The notes beneath the pieces were generated by a model, which had not been told where the DNA came from, did not search any database, and saw only the letters and a program-made list of their open reading frames with translations. This document shows, one piece after another, positions 34,763 to 44,718 of a stretch of 64,000 nucleotides of DNA; position 1 is the first letter of the stretch, and every line of letters starts with the position of its first letter. The DNA lies in assembly GCF_001655055.1 (NCBI RefSeq), contig NZ_LXEW01000047.1:1-64000 (forward strand), written 5' to 3'. The DNA is from Providencia heimbachae ATCC 35613. GTDB taxonomy: Bacteria; Pseudomonadota; Gammaproteobacteria; Enterobacterales; Enterobacteriaceae. The translations under genes and the position numbers were made by a program.

Positions 34763-35308
34763 TTAACCTTCTGCCGCAGCGATATTTTCCCACTTTAGAA
34801 TTTCCCCGCATTTCCTGCACAAATATTGATTTTCCCCCCGAATTATCTTGTTATGCCTTCTAATCGTTAATTCATGTGTTGAAGAACAAGCACAATGATA
34901 GATAAATGTACGGCTTTTTACTGTACTGACAGAAAAGTTATGGGTGCGACTCGCGGTGACTTCGAGAACGTGCTGCATCATCCACTTCCATTCACTGCCG
35001 TGAGGGGCGATGCCTTTACGGCCGAAAACACGATAGACCAATAAATGTGCCAGTTCATGGGGGACAACTTCATCGACAAACGTTTCTGTATTTTCTATCA
35101 ATAAAGTTGGATTGATACGAATTTCCCATTCTTTTAGGTATGCACTGCCCGCAGTTGTACCCCGTTGCTTGTAGCTAATCGACGGTTCTGGGAATTTTTG
35201 CTCTAGTTTTTGTTCCGCTAAGGCCAGTTTTTCACGCAGCGTACGCATAACGTTTTGTTGTAAAAAGATAGGGACTCGAATTGTTTTCATCATTGTTTTC
35301 ATATTCAT
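34763..35308 (-). CDS. sprT: SprT-family zinc metalloprotein
   Basis: 181 residues; E. coli SprT is 165. The zinc motif [20 protein letters not shown] gives HExxH plus a distal His, as in SprT and the eukaryotic DNA-crosslink protease Spartan. The C-terminus has a zinc ribbon (YHCAC ... [10 protein letters not shown]). Several Met codons near the start ([13 protein letters not shown]) leave the exact N-terminus open. In E. coli sprT lies near metK with galP between; here a sulfur-transport module lies between them. Confidence 0.9.
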   Translation of the reverse strand: MNMKTMMKTIRVPIFLQQNVMRTLREKLALAEQKLEQKFPEPSISYKQRGTTAGSAYLKEWEIRINPTLLIENTETFVDEVVPHELAHLLVYRVFGRKGIAPHGSEWKWMMQHVLEVTASRTHNFSVSTVKSRTFIYHCACSSTHELTIRRHNKIIRGENQYLCRKCGEILKWENIAAAEG

Positions 35309-35348
35309 AATAGAGAGAATACGCGATACAAACTAACACAAGCAATAA

Positions 35349-35377
35349 TTGACTTACATTATATTAAATAATATATT
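35349..35377 (+). promoter_or_regulatory. Promoter and operator-like palindrome of the arsR-yeeE-yedE operon
   Basis: TTGACT (35349-35354), 17-base spacer, TATATT (35372-35377): a near-consensus sigma-70 promoter. ATATT-AAAT-AATAT (35361-35374) is a palindrome overlapping the spacer and the -10 box, where the ArsR-type product would block RNA polymerase. Confidence 0.65.
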
Positions 35378-35406
35378 GTGTTTGAGTATATTATGGTCAA
35401 TTATTA

Positions 35407-35742
35407 GTGAATAAAATGAATAATAACACATCAGAAGCATTACTTTTAGCAATGAAGCAAGCAGCAACACAAACCGCATCACTATTAAAAACACTCGGCA
35501 ATCCAGATAGATTAATTCTCCTATGCCAACTGACGCAAGGGGAAGCTTGTGTCAGTGAGCTAGAAGAGAGTTTAGGGATCCAGCAACCCACATTATCGCA
35601 ACAACTCACGGTGTTACGAAATGAAGGTTTGGTGACAACTCGTCGTGAAGGAAAACGTATTTACTATGCAATAGCAGATGAAAAACTATTTACCTTATTA
35701 AATACGCTTTATCAGCTCTATTGCCCTGCTAAGGAGAAATAA
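35407..35742 (+). CDS. ArsR-family regulator, YgaV/BigR/SqrR sulfide-sensor type
   Basis: 111 residues. The winged-helix ArsR domain covers residues 18-100 (SELEESLGIQQPTLSQQLTVLRNEGLVTTRREGKRIYYAI). Two cysteines, in QGEACVSE and YQLYCPAKEK, sit where SqrR/BigR/YgaV form a persulfide or tetrasulfide bridge on sensing reactive sulfur. The arsenic- and zinc-binding CxCxxC pattern is absent. It probably represses its own operon through the palindrome at 35361-35374. Start is GTG 35407 or ATG 35416; neither has a clear ribosome binding site. The stop is one base from the next ATG, so translation is coupled. Confidence 0.82.
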   Translation: MNKMNNNTSEALLLAMKQAATQTASLLKTLGNPDRLILLCQLTQGEACVSELEESLGIQQPTLSQQLTVLRNEGLVTTRREGKRIYYAIADEKLFTLLNTLYQLYCPAKEK

Positions 35743-35743
35743 A

Positions 35744-36181
35744 ATGGTCATTGATTGGATGAATTTTACCCCTTGGTCTGCTGCGATAGGGGGGGTATTG
35801 ATTGGTTTAGCGGTGGCATTACTATTGGTATTCAATGGCCGTATTGCTGGGATCAGTGGCATATTAGCGGGAATACTGAAACCACTAAAAGGTGACACAG
35901 CTTGGAAAATTGCCTTTGTCTTAGGTATTATTGTTGCGCCATTATTGTTTACTTTTTTTGTGTATAGCCCAGAAGTTAAAATTACCACGAGTATACCGGT
36001 ACTTATTGTCGCAGGATTATTTGTTGGTTTTGGTACTCGCTTAGGAGGAGGCTGTACTAGCGGTCATGGTATTTGCGGTATGGCGCGATTTTCCCGACGT
36101 TCAATTGTCGCGGTATTGATTTTTATGGTTGTCGCCTTCATCACTGTGGCGCTTTCCAACCTATATGGATTAAGGGGGTAA
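35744..36181 (+). CDS. YeeE/YedE-family sulfur-compound transporter, first half
   Basis: 145 residues with four membrane segments. The conserved cysteine motif RLGGGCTSGHGICGMARFS is the signature of the YeeE/YedE (Sulf_transp) family, whose members take up thiosulfate or persulfides. It is a half-size subunit, and the complement is encoded six bases downstream (PmpA/PmpB-like pair). It is controlled by the sulfide-sensing ArsR protein encoded directly before it, which supports a role in handling reactive sulfur. AAGGAG lies before the ATG. Confidence 0.85.
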   Translation: MVIDWMNFTPWSAAIGGVLIGLAVALLLVFNGRIAGISGILAGILKPLKGDTAWKIAFVLGIIVAPLLFTFFVYSPEVKITTSIPVLIVAGLFVGFGTRLGGGCTSGHGICGMARFSRRSIVAVLIFMVVAFITVALSNLYGLRG

Positions 36182-36186
36182 ACGCT

Positions 36187-36597
36187 ATGCCAATACTTAT
36201 TGCGCTTATTTCAGGTTTATTATTTGGTTTTGGATTGATTGTTGCGGGGATGGGAAATCCAGCCAAAATTCTCGCTTTTTTAGATATTACAGGTCATTGG
36301 GATCCATCACTGCTAGTCACGATGGCCGTGGCGATGGTAATAAGTGGGATCGCTTTTTTATGTGTGAAAAAACGTAAAGTGAGTGTTTTAAAGTGCCAGA
36401 TGCAAATACCTACGACTCAAAAAATTGATAAAAAATTAGTCACAGGGAGTTTACTTTTTGGCGTAGGTTGGGGACTTGCCGGCATTTGCCCAGGCCCTGC
36501 ATTGGTATTGACTGGTCTGGGAATTATACCGGGCATAATATTTACGTTAGCAATGATAGCAGGGATGTCTATTTTTCAGTTCACCCAAAAAACATAG
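36187..36597 (+). CDS. YeeE/YedE-family sulfur-compound transporter, second half
   Basis: 136 residues from the ATG at 36187 (AAGGGGGTAAACGCT upstream; an earlier in-frame start would overlap the preceding gene by 109 bases). Four membrane segments. The N-terminal GLLFGFGLIVAGMGNPAKILAFLD and the C-terminal GVGWGLAGICPGPAL, with the conserved Cys, mark the second half of the split transporter. It closes the arsR operon, and the repeat-like end and the terminator at 36650 follow. Confidence 0.85.
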   Translation: MPILIALISGLLFGFGLIVAGMGNPAKILAFLDITGHWDPSLLVTMAVAMVISGIAFLCVKKRKVSVLKCQMQIPTTQKIDKKLVTGSLLFGVGWGLAGICPGPALVLTGLGIIPGIIFTLAMIAGMSIFQFTQKT

Positions 36598-36599
36598 GT

Positions 36600-36621
36600 A
36601 TACCTGTCATACTTCAAGTTG
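36600..36621. repeat. Repeat-end fragment
   Basis: TATACCTGTCATACTTCAAG and following TT, directly after the yedE stop; one end of the ATACCCGTCATACTTCAAGT family without a visible partner. Confidence 0.5.
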
Positions 36622-36649
36622 AAAAGGCATTGAATAAATATGAGCGACA

Positions 36650-36676
36650 AAAAGCCCTTCAATTTGAAGGGCTTTT
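36650..36676. terminator. Bidirectional terminator between yedE and metK
   Basis: 13-bp stem AAAAGCCCTTCAA / TTGAAGGGCTTTT with a one-base centre, between convergent genes; T residues lie on both exits. Confidence 0.92.
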
Positions 36677-36718
36677 GTTAGGCAGCAAAATAAAATGGCG
36701 ACTCGATATAGCTCAGTT

Positions 36719-37870
36719 TTATAAGCCGGCTGCCGAACGTAAAATTTCTGCTTTATCTGTTTTTTCCCAAGGGAATTGGGAGCGACCAAAGTGGCCGTAT
36801 GAAGCGGTTTGCTTATATATTGGGTGTAATAAATCCAACATTTTAATTAAGCCGTAAGGGCGTAAGTCAAAGAATTCGCGTACCAGTTTCACTAGCTGCG
36901 CTTCTGATACTTTACCTGTACCGAAAGTTTCAACCATGATTGAGGTTGGCTCAGCAACACCGATAGCATAAGAAACTTGGATTTCACAACGGTCAGCAAG
37001 ACCCGCGGCAACAATGTTTTTAGCCACATAACGTGCCGCATAAGCCGCAGAACGGTCAACTTTTGATGGATCTTTACCTGAAAATGCCCCACCACCATGA
37101 CGAGCCATACCGCCGTAAGTATCAACGATAATTTTACGACCCGTTAAACCGCAATCACCCATTGGCCCGCCGATAACAAAACGGCCTGTTGGGTTAATAA
37201 AGTATTTGGTCGCAGAAGAGAGCCATTCAGCAGGAAGAACCGGTTTGATGATTTCTTCCATGACCGCTTCATGTAAATCTTTTTGATGAATATCTTCAGA
37301 ATGCTGGGTGGATAAAACAACCGCATCGATACCAACAACTTTGTTGTCATCATATTGGAAAGTGACTTGGCTTTTTGCATCAGGACGTAACCAAGGTAGC
37401 GTCCCATTTTTACGGACTTCAGCTTGGCGCTGTACTAGACGATGTGCAAATGTAATCGGTGCAGGCATTAAAACGTCAGTTTCATTGGTTGCATAACCAA
37501 ACATTATACCTTGGTCACCAGCGCCTTGCTCTAATGGGTCAGCACGGTCAACACCTTGGTTGATATCAGGGGATTGTTTACCAATCGCACTTAATACCGC
37601 ACAAGAATTGGCATCAAAGCCCATATCAGAACTGGTATAACCGATTTCACGAACGGTTTGACGTGTAATTTCTTCAATATCAACCCAAGCGCTGGTGGTG
37701 ATTTCTCCCCCAACCATCACCATGCCTGTTTTGACGTAGGTTTCGCAGGCAACGCGAGCTTTTGGGTCTTGTTCAAGAATCGCATCAAGCACTGCGTCAG
37801 AGATCTGGTCCGCAATCTTATCCGGATGCCCTTCCGATACAGACTCAGAAGTAAATAGGTGTGTAGCCAT
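36719..37870 (-). CDS. metK: S-adenosylmethionine synthase
   Basis: 383 residues (E. coli 384). It makes SAM from methionine and [25 protein letters not shown] at the start, [12 protein letters not shown] (ATP site), [18 protein letters not shown] and the C-terminal [13 protein letters not shown] are the family's signatures. GGAATTAATCTC lies before the ATG. The upstream DNA carries MetJ-box-like octamers. SAM from this enzyme also feeds polyamine synthesis, which fits its place beside speA and speB. Confidence 0.97.
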   Translation of the reverse strand: MATHLFTSESVSEGHPDKIADQISDAVLDAILEQDPKARVACETYVKTGMVMVGGEITTSAWVDIEEITRQTVREIGYTSSDMGFDANSCAVLSAIGKQSPDINQGVDRADPLEQGAGDQGIMFGYATNETDVLMPAPITFAHRLVQRQAEVRKNGTLPWLRPDAKSQVTFQYDDNKVVGIDAVVLSTQHSEDIHQKDLHEAVMEEIIKPVLPAEWLSSATKYFINPTGRFVIGGPMGDCGLTGRKIIVDTYGGMARHGGGAFSGKDPSKVDRSAAYAARYVAKNIVAAGLADRCEIQVSYAIGVAEPTSIMVETFGTGKVSEAQLVKLVREFFDLRPYGLIKMLDLLHPIYKQTASYGHFGRSQFPWEKTDKAEILRSAAGL

Positions 37871-37914
37871 GAGATTAATTCCTTAAAAATTCGCAGAATT
37901 ATAATTGGATGTTT

Positions 37915-37938
37915 TAACATCTAGACGTCTATTTTAGT
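37915..37938. promoter_or_regulatory. MetJ-box operator upstream of metK
   Basis: One perfect met box, AGACGTCT (37923-37930), with an upstream neighbour TAACATCT (5 of 8) and a poor downstream octamer in frame. MetJ with SAM binds tandem 8-bp boxes and represses metK. It is 53 bases before the metK start codon. Confidence 0.75.
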
Positions 37939-38274
37939 CTCATAATGTAAAAAATTCTACCTGTTTTTATACTAAAAACGAAGTGAGGCATAAAACGACA
38001 ATTAACAAAATATTATCGCAATTACGGTAATTTGGTTTTGCATTTTTGGTGCAATAGATGTATAAACTGCCACCGTAACGGATGCTTCTTTTTTCCCGTT
38101 ATATACCAGCAGATCCAACTTACAATCTGCTATCTATCAGGAATGTTTATAAGCTATTGAATTTCAATTAATAATGAAGTGGTAAAGCGTTACCTAAACG
38201 GTAAATTAGCTATATACAACGCTGCTAAATTGAGGTTTTGAAGCATAAACAGTTATATTGGGGGTTAATGGGCT

Positions 38275-38418
38275 ATGATCCATAATCTACTGAATAACAG
38301 TATCCAACCGTCATATGCGGATCGCCGCGTGACTTTGGCTTTTACTTTCCTATCTTTCTTTACTTCATCACGAAGTTACCGTCACATCTATAGTACGCCC
38401 TTGAACCTGAGCCATTAA
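38275..38418 (+). CDS. Candidate upstream ORF in the speA leader
   Basis: A 47-codon frame beginning MIHNLLNNSI, with GGGGG about 10 bases upstream of the ATG. It lies inside the 700-base metK-speA gap and ends 156 bases before speA. The product is rich in Ser, Phe and Arg (DRRVTLAF; SRSYRHIYS). It overlaps a 5-codon frame (ATG at 38269) at its start. E. coli speA also has a small upstream ORF (yqgB), but I see no similarity. It could be a regulatory leader or chance; conservation across species would decide. Confidence 0.3.
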   Translation: MIHNLLNNSIQPSYADRRVTLAFTFLSFFTSSRSYRHIYSTPLNLSH

Positions 38419-38574
38419 TTTGCCAGTTTCAGGCTGTATATTGTCACCGTTTAGACATTCTAAGCACTTTAAATTTAAATCTGAGTATAGCTGTTTCCCT
38501 GACAATCACGTCTTTGACTGATATTTGTCTGCAAGAATAATGCGTCACTCACCCCTCCATACTAGGAGTTTATT

Positions 38575-40479
38575 ATGAATGATAATATCGCTCGCAAAAT
38601 GCGCCAGACGTACAACATCGCGTATTGGGGCGGAGGTTACTATCAGGTGAATGAGCGCGGAAATGTCTGTGTTTGCCCAAATCCTGAAAGCCCTGATACC
38701 TTTGTTGATTTAGCGGATCTTGTTTACCAGGTTAAAGAAGAACAAGAACATTTGCGTCTACCTGCGTTATTTTGTTTTCCTCAAATCTTGCAGCACCGTT
38801 TACGTTCGATTAACGCAGCATTTAAACGTGCTCGTGAATCTTATGGTTATAAAGGGGATTACTTTCTGGTTTATCCCATTAAAGTTAACCAGCAGCGTCG
38901 CGTGATTGAATCTTTAGTCAACTCGGGAGAACCTTTAGGACTGGAGGCTGGTTCTAAAGCTGAGTTGATGGCAGTTTTAGCCAACGCCGGACGTACGCAG
39001 ACCGTGATTGTTTGTAATGGTTATAAAGACCGTGAATACATTAGATTGGCGCTTATCGGTGAAAAATTAGGTCACAAGGTTTATCTTGTTATCGAAAAAA
39101 TGTCCGAAATTGAAATGGTGCTAAAAGAAGCTGAAAGCTTGAATGTAACGCCTCGCTTAGGCGTTAGAGCGCGCTTAGCATCTCAAGGTTCAGGAAAATG
39201 GCAAGCCAGTGGCGGTGAAAAATCAAAATTTGGTTTGGCGGCGACACAAGTTTTACAATTGGTTGAAATTTTACGTAATGCTAATCGTTTAGATAGCCTG
39301 CAATTACTGCATTTCCATCTGGGATCTCAGATGGCGAATATTCGTGATATCGCGACTGGTGTTCGTGAGTCGGCACGTTTTTACGTTGAATTGCATCGTA
39401 TCGGTGTGAATATTCAGTGTTTTGATGTGGGCGGGGGACTTGGTGTTGACTACGAGGGAACGCGATCGCAATCCGATTGTTCAGTGAATTACGGGTTAAA
39501 CGAATATGCCAATAACGTGATTTGGGCGATTGGTGATGCGTGTGAAGAATTTAATTTACCCCATCCAACGGTGATTACGGAATCAGGCCGCGCATTAACC
39601 GCACATCACACAGTATTAGTGTCTAATGTGATTGGTGTTGAGCGTAATGAATTTACTAAAACCACGCCACCACATGAAGATGCACCGCGTTCGCTGGTTT
39701 CATTGTGGGAAACTTGGGAGTCTATGCAGCATCAAGGTAACAGCCGTTCTTTGCGTGAATGGTTGCATGATAGCCAGTTCGACTTACAAGAAGCTCATAC
39801 ACAATATGCACATGGTGTATTGGATTTGACACAACGTGCGTGGGCGGAAGAACTGTATTTAAATATTTGCCGTCGTATTCAGCAGGATTTAGACCCAAGT
39901 AATCGCGCTCATCGCCCGATTATTGACGAATTACAAGAGCGTATGGCCGATAAATTCTATGTGAATTTCTCATTATTCCAATCGTTGCCAGATTCATGGG
40001 GAATTGACCAAATATTCCCGGTACTGCCGATTGAAGGCTTAGATAAACCTTTAGATAGACGTGCGGTTGTTCTCGATATTACTTGTGATTCTGATGGTAT
40101 TATTGATCACTATATTGATGGTGACGGTGTTGAAACAACTATGCCAATGCCAGCGTATGATCCTGAAAACCCACCGATGATTGGTTTCTTTATGATTGGT
40201 GCGTATCAAGAAATTTTGGGTAATATGCATAACTTATTTGGTGATACAGCCGCAATTGATGTGTGGGTCGATAGCCAAGGTAACGTGCGCTATCTGCAAA
40301 GTGAAGAGGGTGACTCAGTTGCTGACATGCTGCAATACGTTAAACTGGTTCCAGAAGTGTTATTAGAAAGCTTCACTGAGCAAGTTAAAGGTACTGGGCT
40401 GAGTGAGCAACTGCAAAAAGACTTTGTTGAAGAGTTTGAAAACGGTTTGTATGGCTATACTTATTTAGAAGATGAGTAG
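38575..40479 (+). CDS. speA: Biosynthetic arginine decarboxylase
   Basis: 634 residues; E. coli SpeA is 658. It decarboxylates arginine to agmatine with pyridoxal phosphate. Lys103 in [11 protein letters not shown] is the PLP lysine; [10 protein letters not shown], the substrate loop [10 protein letters not shown] and the C-terminal ITCDSDG are family landmarks. TAGGAGTTTATT lies before the ATG. speB follows 69 bases later with a hairpin in the gap, giving the two-step route arginine to agmatine to putrescine. Confidence 0.96.
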   Translation: MNDNIARKMRQTYNIAYWGGGYYQVNERGNVCVCPNPESPDTFVDLADLVYQVKEEQEHLRLPALFCFPQILQHRLRSINAAFKRARESYGYKGDYFLVYPIKVNQQRRVIESLVNSGEPLGLEAGSKAELMAVLANAGRTQTVIVCNGYKDREYIRLALIGEKLGHKVYLVIEKMSEIEMVLKEAESLNVTPRLGVRARLASQGSGKWQASGGEKSKFGLAATQVLQLVEILRNANRLDSLQLLHFHLGSQMANIRDIATGVRESARFYVELHRIGVNIQCFDVGGGLGVDYEGTRSQSDCSVNYGLNEYANNVIWAIGDACEEFNLPHPTVITESGRALTAHHTVLVSNVIGVERNEFTKTTPPHEDAPRSLVSLWETWESMQHQGNSRSLREWLHDSQFDLQEAHTQYAHGVLDLTQRAWAEELYLNICRRIQQDLDPSNRAHRPIIDELQERMADKFYVNFSLFQSLPDSWGIDQIFPVLPIEGLDKPLDRRAVVLDITCDSDGIIDHYIDGDGVETTMPMPAYDPENPPMIGFFMIGAYQEILGNMHNLFGDTAAIDVWVDSQGNVRYLQSEEGDSVADMLQYVKLVPEVLLESFTEQVKGTGLSEQLQKDFVEEFENGLYGYTYLEDE

Positions 40480-40506
40480 GCGATTAATTAAATAGAAATT
40501 TAATTA

Positions 40507-40537
40507 AGCCGAGGTTTGCAATAGGTAAACTTCGGCT
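40507..40537 (+). promoter_or_regulatory. speA-speB intercistronic hairpin
   Basis: AGCCGAGGTTT / AAACTTCGGCT (one G-U pair) with a 9-base loop. The stem ends at the speB ribosome binding site GAGGAAG, so it may modulate speB translation or partially terminate. No T run. Confidence 0.6.
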
Positions 40538-40548
40538 GAGGAAGAGTG

Positions 40549-41469
40549 ATGATTAATAGTACATTAGGCAATCAAGTTGATAATTCATTGGTTTCTAACG
40601 CATTTGGTTTTTTACGTTTTCCATTGAATTTTCAGCCATACAGCTCAGATGCAGAATGGGTGATTACAGGTGTTCCTTTTGATATGGCAACATCAGGGCG
40701 TGCAGGAAGCCGTCATGGGCCAGCCGCTATTCGCCAAGTTTCCACTAACCTTGCATGGGAAAGTCACCGCTGGCCGTGGGATTTTAAACTTACTGAACGC
40801 TTAAATGTTGTTGATTGCGGTGATGTAGTCTTTGCTTTTGGTGACGCGCAAGATATGTGCGATAAACTTCAAGCACATACTGAAAAATTATTGGAATCAG
40901 GCAAACGCTGTTTAACTTTTGGTGGGGATCATTTTGTCACTCTACCTTTGCTTCGCGCTCATGCGAAACACTTTGGTAAAATGGCGCTGGTTCACTTTGA
41001 TGCGCATACTGACACCTACGGTAATGGTAGTCAGTATGATCATGGTACGATGTTTTATCATGCACCAAAAGAAGGGCTGATTGATCCAAACCACTCAGTC
41101 CAAATTGGTATTCGTACTGAGCATGATAGTGACAATGGTTTTACGGTATTAGATGCAGGTCAGGTTAACGACCGTGGCGTAGAAGATATGGTTGCTCAAA
41201 TCAAACAAATCGTTGGGGACATGCCTGTTTATCTGACATTTGATATTGATTGCCTTGATCCTGCTTTCGCTCCGGGGACAGGAACACCGGTTATTGGTGG
41301 TTTAACCTCAGATAGAGCATTGAAATTGCTACGTGGTATTCAGTCACTGAATATTGTTGGGATGGATCTGGTCGAAGTGGCACCCGCTTATGATCAATCT
41401 GAAATCACTGCATTGGCAGCAGCATCAATTGCATTAGAAATGCTGTATATCCAAGCGTCTAAAAAATAA
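40549..41469 (+). CDS. speB: Agmatinase
   Basis: 306 residues from the ATG at 40549 (GAGGAAG four bases before; the adjacent GTG at 40546 is less well spaced). It hydrolyses agmatine to putrescine and urea with two Mn2+ ions. Metal ligands lie in [19 protein letters not shown] and [17 protein letters not shown]. It is the second gene of the speAB unit and ends at a strong terminator. Confidence 0.96.
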   Translation: MINSTLGNQVDNSLVSNAFGFLRFPLNFQPYSSDAEWVITGVPFDMATSGRAGSRHGPAAIRQVSTNLAWESHRWPWDFKLTERLNVVDCGDVVFAFGDAQDMCDKLQAHTEKLLESGKRCLTFGGDHFVTLPLLRAHAKHFGKMALVHFDAHTDTYGNGSQYDHGTMFYHAPKEGLIDPNHSVQIGIRTEHDSDNGFTVLDAGQVNDRGVEDMVAQIKQIVGDMPVYLTFDIDCLDPAFAPGTGTPVIGGLTSDRALKLLRGIQSLNIVGMDLVEVAPAYDQSEITALAAASIALEMLYIQASKK

Positions 41470-41515
41470 CTGAAATAGCGCTATTTTTTCGATATTTGAA
41501 CGATAAATAGTGATA

Positions 41516-41550
41516 AAGCGCCAGATTCATTTTATCTGGCGCTTATTTTT
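41516..41550 (+). terminator. Terminator after speB
   Basis: 10-bp stem AAGCGCCAGA / TCTGGCGCTT with a 9-base loop and a T-rich tail. Confidence 0.92.
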
Positions 41551-41641
41551 AAAGCGTGAAATTGATTTTTGGTAAGATCTCACGTTAGATAAGCAATAGA
41601 GAACCAATCATTATCACAAAATAGAATTAGGATGCATTTGT

Positions 41642-42163
41642 ATGATGGAACCCTTTAAGGTCACGTTAGATCGCAAAGAATTTATACGTTTCAATAATTA
41701 TTGTTATAAAAACAATTATTTTTATAACAGCAAAACGTGGAATCCATCAGTTGCTATCATGTTTGCCGTTTTTGTAATTGCCTTCGTGATGGCATTCCAA
41801 TTTTTTAATATCACACTGGCTCAGCTATCGATTGCTTTTATTATTTCATTATTTCTCTTTTTATTTGTTGCTGCACGGATACTACAGACTTTTAGCCGAG
41901 CAATACCAGATGTGGATAGCTATCTTTTATCTGAAAAAGAGTATCGTATAGATGAGCAGGGGCTTCATGAAACAACAAAGTTTGGGTATGCGTTTTTTAA
42001 ATGGGATGCTTTTAAATTAATCAAAACAGAGGGTGATTTGATGTACCTTTTTATTGATCGTGTCTCCGCTATTATTATTCCGGCACGTAGTTTTAACTCT
42101 GCTCAAGATAGACAGCAGTTTATTCAAACAGTAAAAAGAGAAGCGATCAATTTAGTTGAATAG
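41642..42163 (+). CDS. YcxB-family membrane protein
   Basis: 173 residues. The N-terminus reads MMEPFKVTLDRKEFIRFNNYCYKN. Two adjacent membrane helices follow (about 38-80), then a soluble C-terminal YcxB-like domain of about 75 residues (YRIDEQGLHETTKFGYAFFKWDAFKLIKTEGDLMYLFID). The domain resembles a PH-like fold with a conserved W. Proteins of this family are inner-membrane and of unknown function. It is transcribed alone. Confidence 0.72.
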   Translation: MMEPFKVTLDRKEFIRFNNYCYKNNYFYNSKTWNPSVAIMFAVFVIAFVMAFQFFNITLAQLSIAFIISLFLFLFVAARILQTFSRAIPDVDSYLLSEKEYRIDEQGLHETTKFGYAFFKWDAFKLIKTEGDLMYLFIDRVSAIIIPARSFNSAQDRQQFIQTVKREAINLVE

Positions 42164-42484
42164 TTTGCTTTCAAAGTCGCAGCAACAAAGGAATTAAGTG
42201 GTGATTTAATACGCAAAATTCACTGCGACTTACGCTAAAAACAGATAAACGCATTTTTTGTCCATATTTATTCTCCCTATTTTTAAGCTGTTCTGCTTCT
42301 GATTTGATTCTTTTGTCATTTTTCTGTTGAAAATAAAATTATTTATAATGAAAAATAGTGAAATATTTCTTATTAATTAACAATTATAGTTAAAAATCAT
42401 TGTTTTGTAACTGATTGTTATTATTGTTAACTTACTATTAAGTATTAATTAGTCATTTTGGCTATTATTCAGAGGGAGAGATAA
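42164..42484. other. AT-rich promoter region of the diacetyl reductase gene
   Basis: 321 bases with no gene. AT-rich, with AGAGGGAGAG ahead of the budC start; no operator I can name with confidence. Confidence 0.4.
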
Positions 42485-43264
42485 ATGAGATTAAATAACA
42501 AAGTTATTTTAGTGACGGGTGCGGCTCAAGGTATTGGCCGTGGGATTGCATTACGTTTGGCGAAAGAAGGTGCGGATATTGCACTGGTTGATCTAAAAAA
42601 AGATAAATTGCATGATGTTGCCAAAGAGATTGAAGCGCTTGGACGTAAAGCCTCTGTATTTGCAGCTGATATCAGCCAACGAGAGCAAGTTTTTGCTGCT
42701 GTTGACCATGCAGAAGCAGAATTAGGTGGTTTTGATGTCATGATCAACAATGCGGGTATTGCTCAGGTGAAACCGATTGCTGATGTTCGTCAAGAAGACA
42801 TGGATTTGATTTTCAAAATCAACGTTGACGGTACTATGTGGGGTATTCAAGCTGCTAGTGAAAAATTCCAACAACGTAAGCAAAAAGGCAAAATTATCAA
42901 TGCCTCTTCTATTGCAGGGCATGATGGCTTTGCAATGCTAGGCGTCTATTCTGCAACTAAATTTGCGGTTAGAGCGCTAACACAAGCCGCTGCAAAAGAG
43001 TATGCAAGCTCGGGCATCACCGTGAACTCTTACTGTCCTGGTATTGTGGGAACCGATATGTGGGTCGAGATTGATGAGCGTTTTTCTGAAATCACAGGCA
43101 CCCCAAAAGGTGAAACCTATAAAAAATATGTTGAGGGTATTGCATTAGGTCGTGCGCAAACTCCTGAAGATGTTGCTGGGTTAGTGGCGTTTTTGGCTAG
43201 TGATGATTCAGACTATATTACGGGTCAATCTATTTTGACGGATGGCGGGATTGTTTACCGTTAA
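42485..43264 (+). CDS. budC: Diacetyl/acetoin reductase (meso-2,3-butanediol dehydrogenase)
   Basis: 259 residues, a classical short-chain dehydrogenase. [12 protein letters not shown] binds [12 protein letters not shown] and Tyr-x3-Lys ([13 protein letters not shown]) form the active site; [11 protein letters not shown] and [11 protein letters not shown] close the fold. It reduces diacetyl to acetoin and acetoin to 2,3-butanediol, recycling NADH during fermentation. Similarity to Klebsiella BudC is clear along the length. No budA or budB is adjacent. A terminator follows at 43356. Confidence 0.9.
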   Translation: MRLNNKVILVTGAAQGIGRGIALRLAKEGADIALVDLKKDKLHDVAKEIEALGRKASVFAADISQREQVFAAVDHAEAELGGFDVMINNAGIAQVKPIADVRQEDMDLIFKINVDGTMWGIQAASEKFQQRKQKGKIINASSIAGHDGFAMLGVYSATKFAVRALTQAAAKEYASSGITVNSYCPGIVGTDMWVEIDERFSEITGTPKGETYKKYVEGIALGRAQTPEDVAGLVAFLASDDSDYITGQSILTDGGIVYR

Positions 43265-43355
43265 TTGATGATCATTTTATATTCAAAAGAATTCAATTTG
43301 TCTGTTGAGGCAGAGTGAATATAACCTCCAGAAATTTGAATCATTAAGAGTATAT

Positions 43356-43392
43356 AAAGGCATTAAACATATTGCTGTTTGATGCCTTTTTA
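43356..43392 (+). terminator. Terminator after budC
   Basis: Stem AAAGGCAT(T)AAACA / TGTTT(G)ATGCCTTT with a short loop and TT tail; it lies before a convergent gene and may serve both. Confidence 0.85.
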
Positions 43393-43413
43393 TCTACATA
43401 GATATAGATAATG

Positions 43414-44292
43414 TTAAGCCGTGGCCTGTTGTTTTATATCATTTAAAATAGTATCGGCTTGGGTCCACAATAATGAGCCCCCTTCATTTGCAAACAAATG
43501 GTATTCACAATTTGGAAAGCGTGTTGCCAGTGTTCTACCAAAATCAGGTGAGTGAACGGTACTCAAATCTAATTCACCATACCAAAGGGATACAGGGCAA
43601 CGAATGTCTTCGGGTTTAAATAACCAATCTTGCAGGGCAATGATTAAGTCTTGCACATAGCCTTGATTACCTTGGATAAATGCGCGCTCCATACAGCCAC
43701 TATAGGCTTCTAAAAATTGCTCTTCACTGTAAATTTGCTGATCGATTTCTGCGCTACAATTTAAAATAAAAGCGAGTAACCACTGACACGTGACATTCCT
43801 CAGTAACCAATCGGATAAATCATTTGGGGTATCAATAGCTTGGCGCTGCATACTAATAATATCTGCTTTTAATAACGCTTTTGTGGCTGGGTACTCGAAT
43901 TGGTCTTGACCCGAAATAATTGACAAAGCAATGGGTGAACAATAATAGGCTAATGCCATTGCGAATACAGCACCTTGGGAAAAACCGCTGACAGAAAACC
44001 GCTCAATCTGCTGGTGGTTTAATAGTGCTTGGATATCATCAGCAAAGCTTTTCAGGGTTTTATGCGGATGTTGCGAGGAACAACCTAGCCCTGCACGCTC
44101 AGGAACAATTAATCGAATATTGAGTGCATCAAGTTGTTCAAGACCGAAACCCAGAGAGCCACTCATTCCTGCGCCTGTACAAAAAATAACGGGAAAGCCA
44201 TTTTCAGGTCCCGATTCAAACCAACACAAATGACGGCCATCATCAAGGGTGATAGAAAGTTGGCGAGCATTGGTCAGAGTGTTGCTGTACAT
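43414..44292 (-). CDS. Alpha/beta hydrolase
   Basis: 292 residues. The oxyanion region (VIFCTGAGMSGSLG), nucleophile elbow FSVSGFSQGAVFAMA (G-x-S-x-G variant GFSQG), and the C-terminal acid/histidine region (WYGELDLSTVHSPDF) mark an alpha/beta hydrolase. Whether the C-terminal histidine is present is not clear: the last segment reads CEYHLFANEGGSLLW, where the His of a catalytic triad would be expected near EGG. It is a member of a broad family and its substrate is unknown. The gene is convergent with budC. Confidence 0.75.
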   Translation of the reverse strand: MYSNTLTNARQLSITLDDGRHLCWFESGPENGFPVIFCTGAGMSGSLGFGLEQLDALNIRLIVPERAGLGCSSQHPHKTLKSFADDIQALLNHQQIERFSVSGFSQGAVFAMALAYYCSPIALSIISGQDQFEYPATKALLKADIISMQRQAIDTPNDLSDWLLRNVTCQWLLAFILNCSAEIDQQIYSEEQFLEAYSGCMERAFIQGNQGYVQDLIIALQDWLFKPEDIRCPVSLWYGELDLSTVHSPDFGRTLATRFPNCEYHLFANEGGSLLWTQADTILNDIKQQATA

Positions 44293-44455
44293 GGTTAATT
44301 CCTAAAATAGCGCTGACAGAGACAGAGTGATTAATGAGATCAATTTATAATTATTTAAACTTACAGTGTAATAACCACGATATTAAAGTAATAAATAGGT
44401 AAAATGCAAAAAATAAGCACGATAATCGTGAAATGATAAATAAAAAGAGGTTGTC

Positions 44456-44707
44456 ATGGCATTTTCTGAATCTGAAAAACAGCTATTACTATCAGTTAAA
44501 GGTGTGGGCCCAATGGTCATTAGCCGCTTAGAACAAATGGGTTTTAGTTCTCTCGCCCAACTCAGTGAAGCTTCCTATGATGAAATATTAATTTCGGGTG
44601 CGGCACTTACGGGGTCAAGTTGTTGGAAAAATAGCCCCCAAGCGAAGAAAGCGGTTGAAGGCGCGATAGCCGCAGCAAAACAAGCCTCTACACCATCTCC
44701 GATTTGA
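44456..44707 (+). CDS. Small helix-hairpin-helix protein
   Basis: 83 residues: an N-terminal HhH-type motif (LLLSVKGVGPMVISRLEQMGFSSLAQLSEAS) like those of DNA-binding and repair proteins, then an alanine-rich tail. It would bind DNA non-specifically. AAAAGAGG lies upstream of the ATG. It converges with ygdQ, 11 bases between the stops. Conserved in several enterobacteria as a stand-alone 'helix-hairpin-helix domain' protein (family knowledge); the role is unknown. Confidence 0.75.
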   Translation: MAFSESEKQLLLSVKGVGPMVISRLEQMGFSSLAQLSEASYDEILISGAALTGSSCWKNSPQAKKAVEGAIAAAKQASTPSPI

Positions 44708-44718
44708 TTATTTTAGCG

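Noticed and set aside
38269-38286. Five-codon frame overlapping the speA leader ORF
   Set aside because: Too short to support alone; mentioned only as context for the longer frame.
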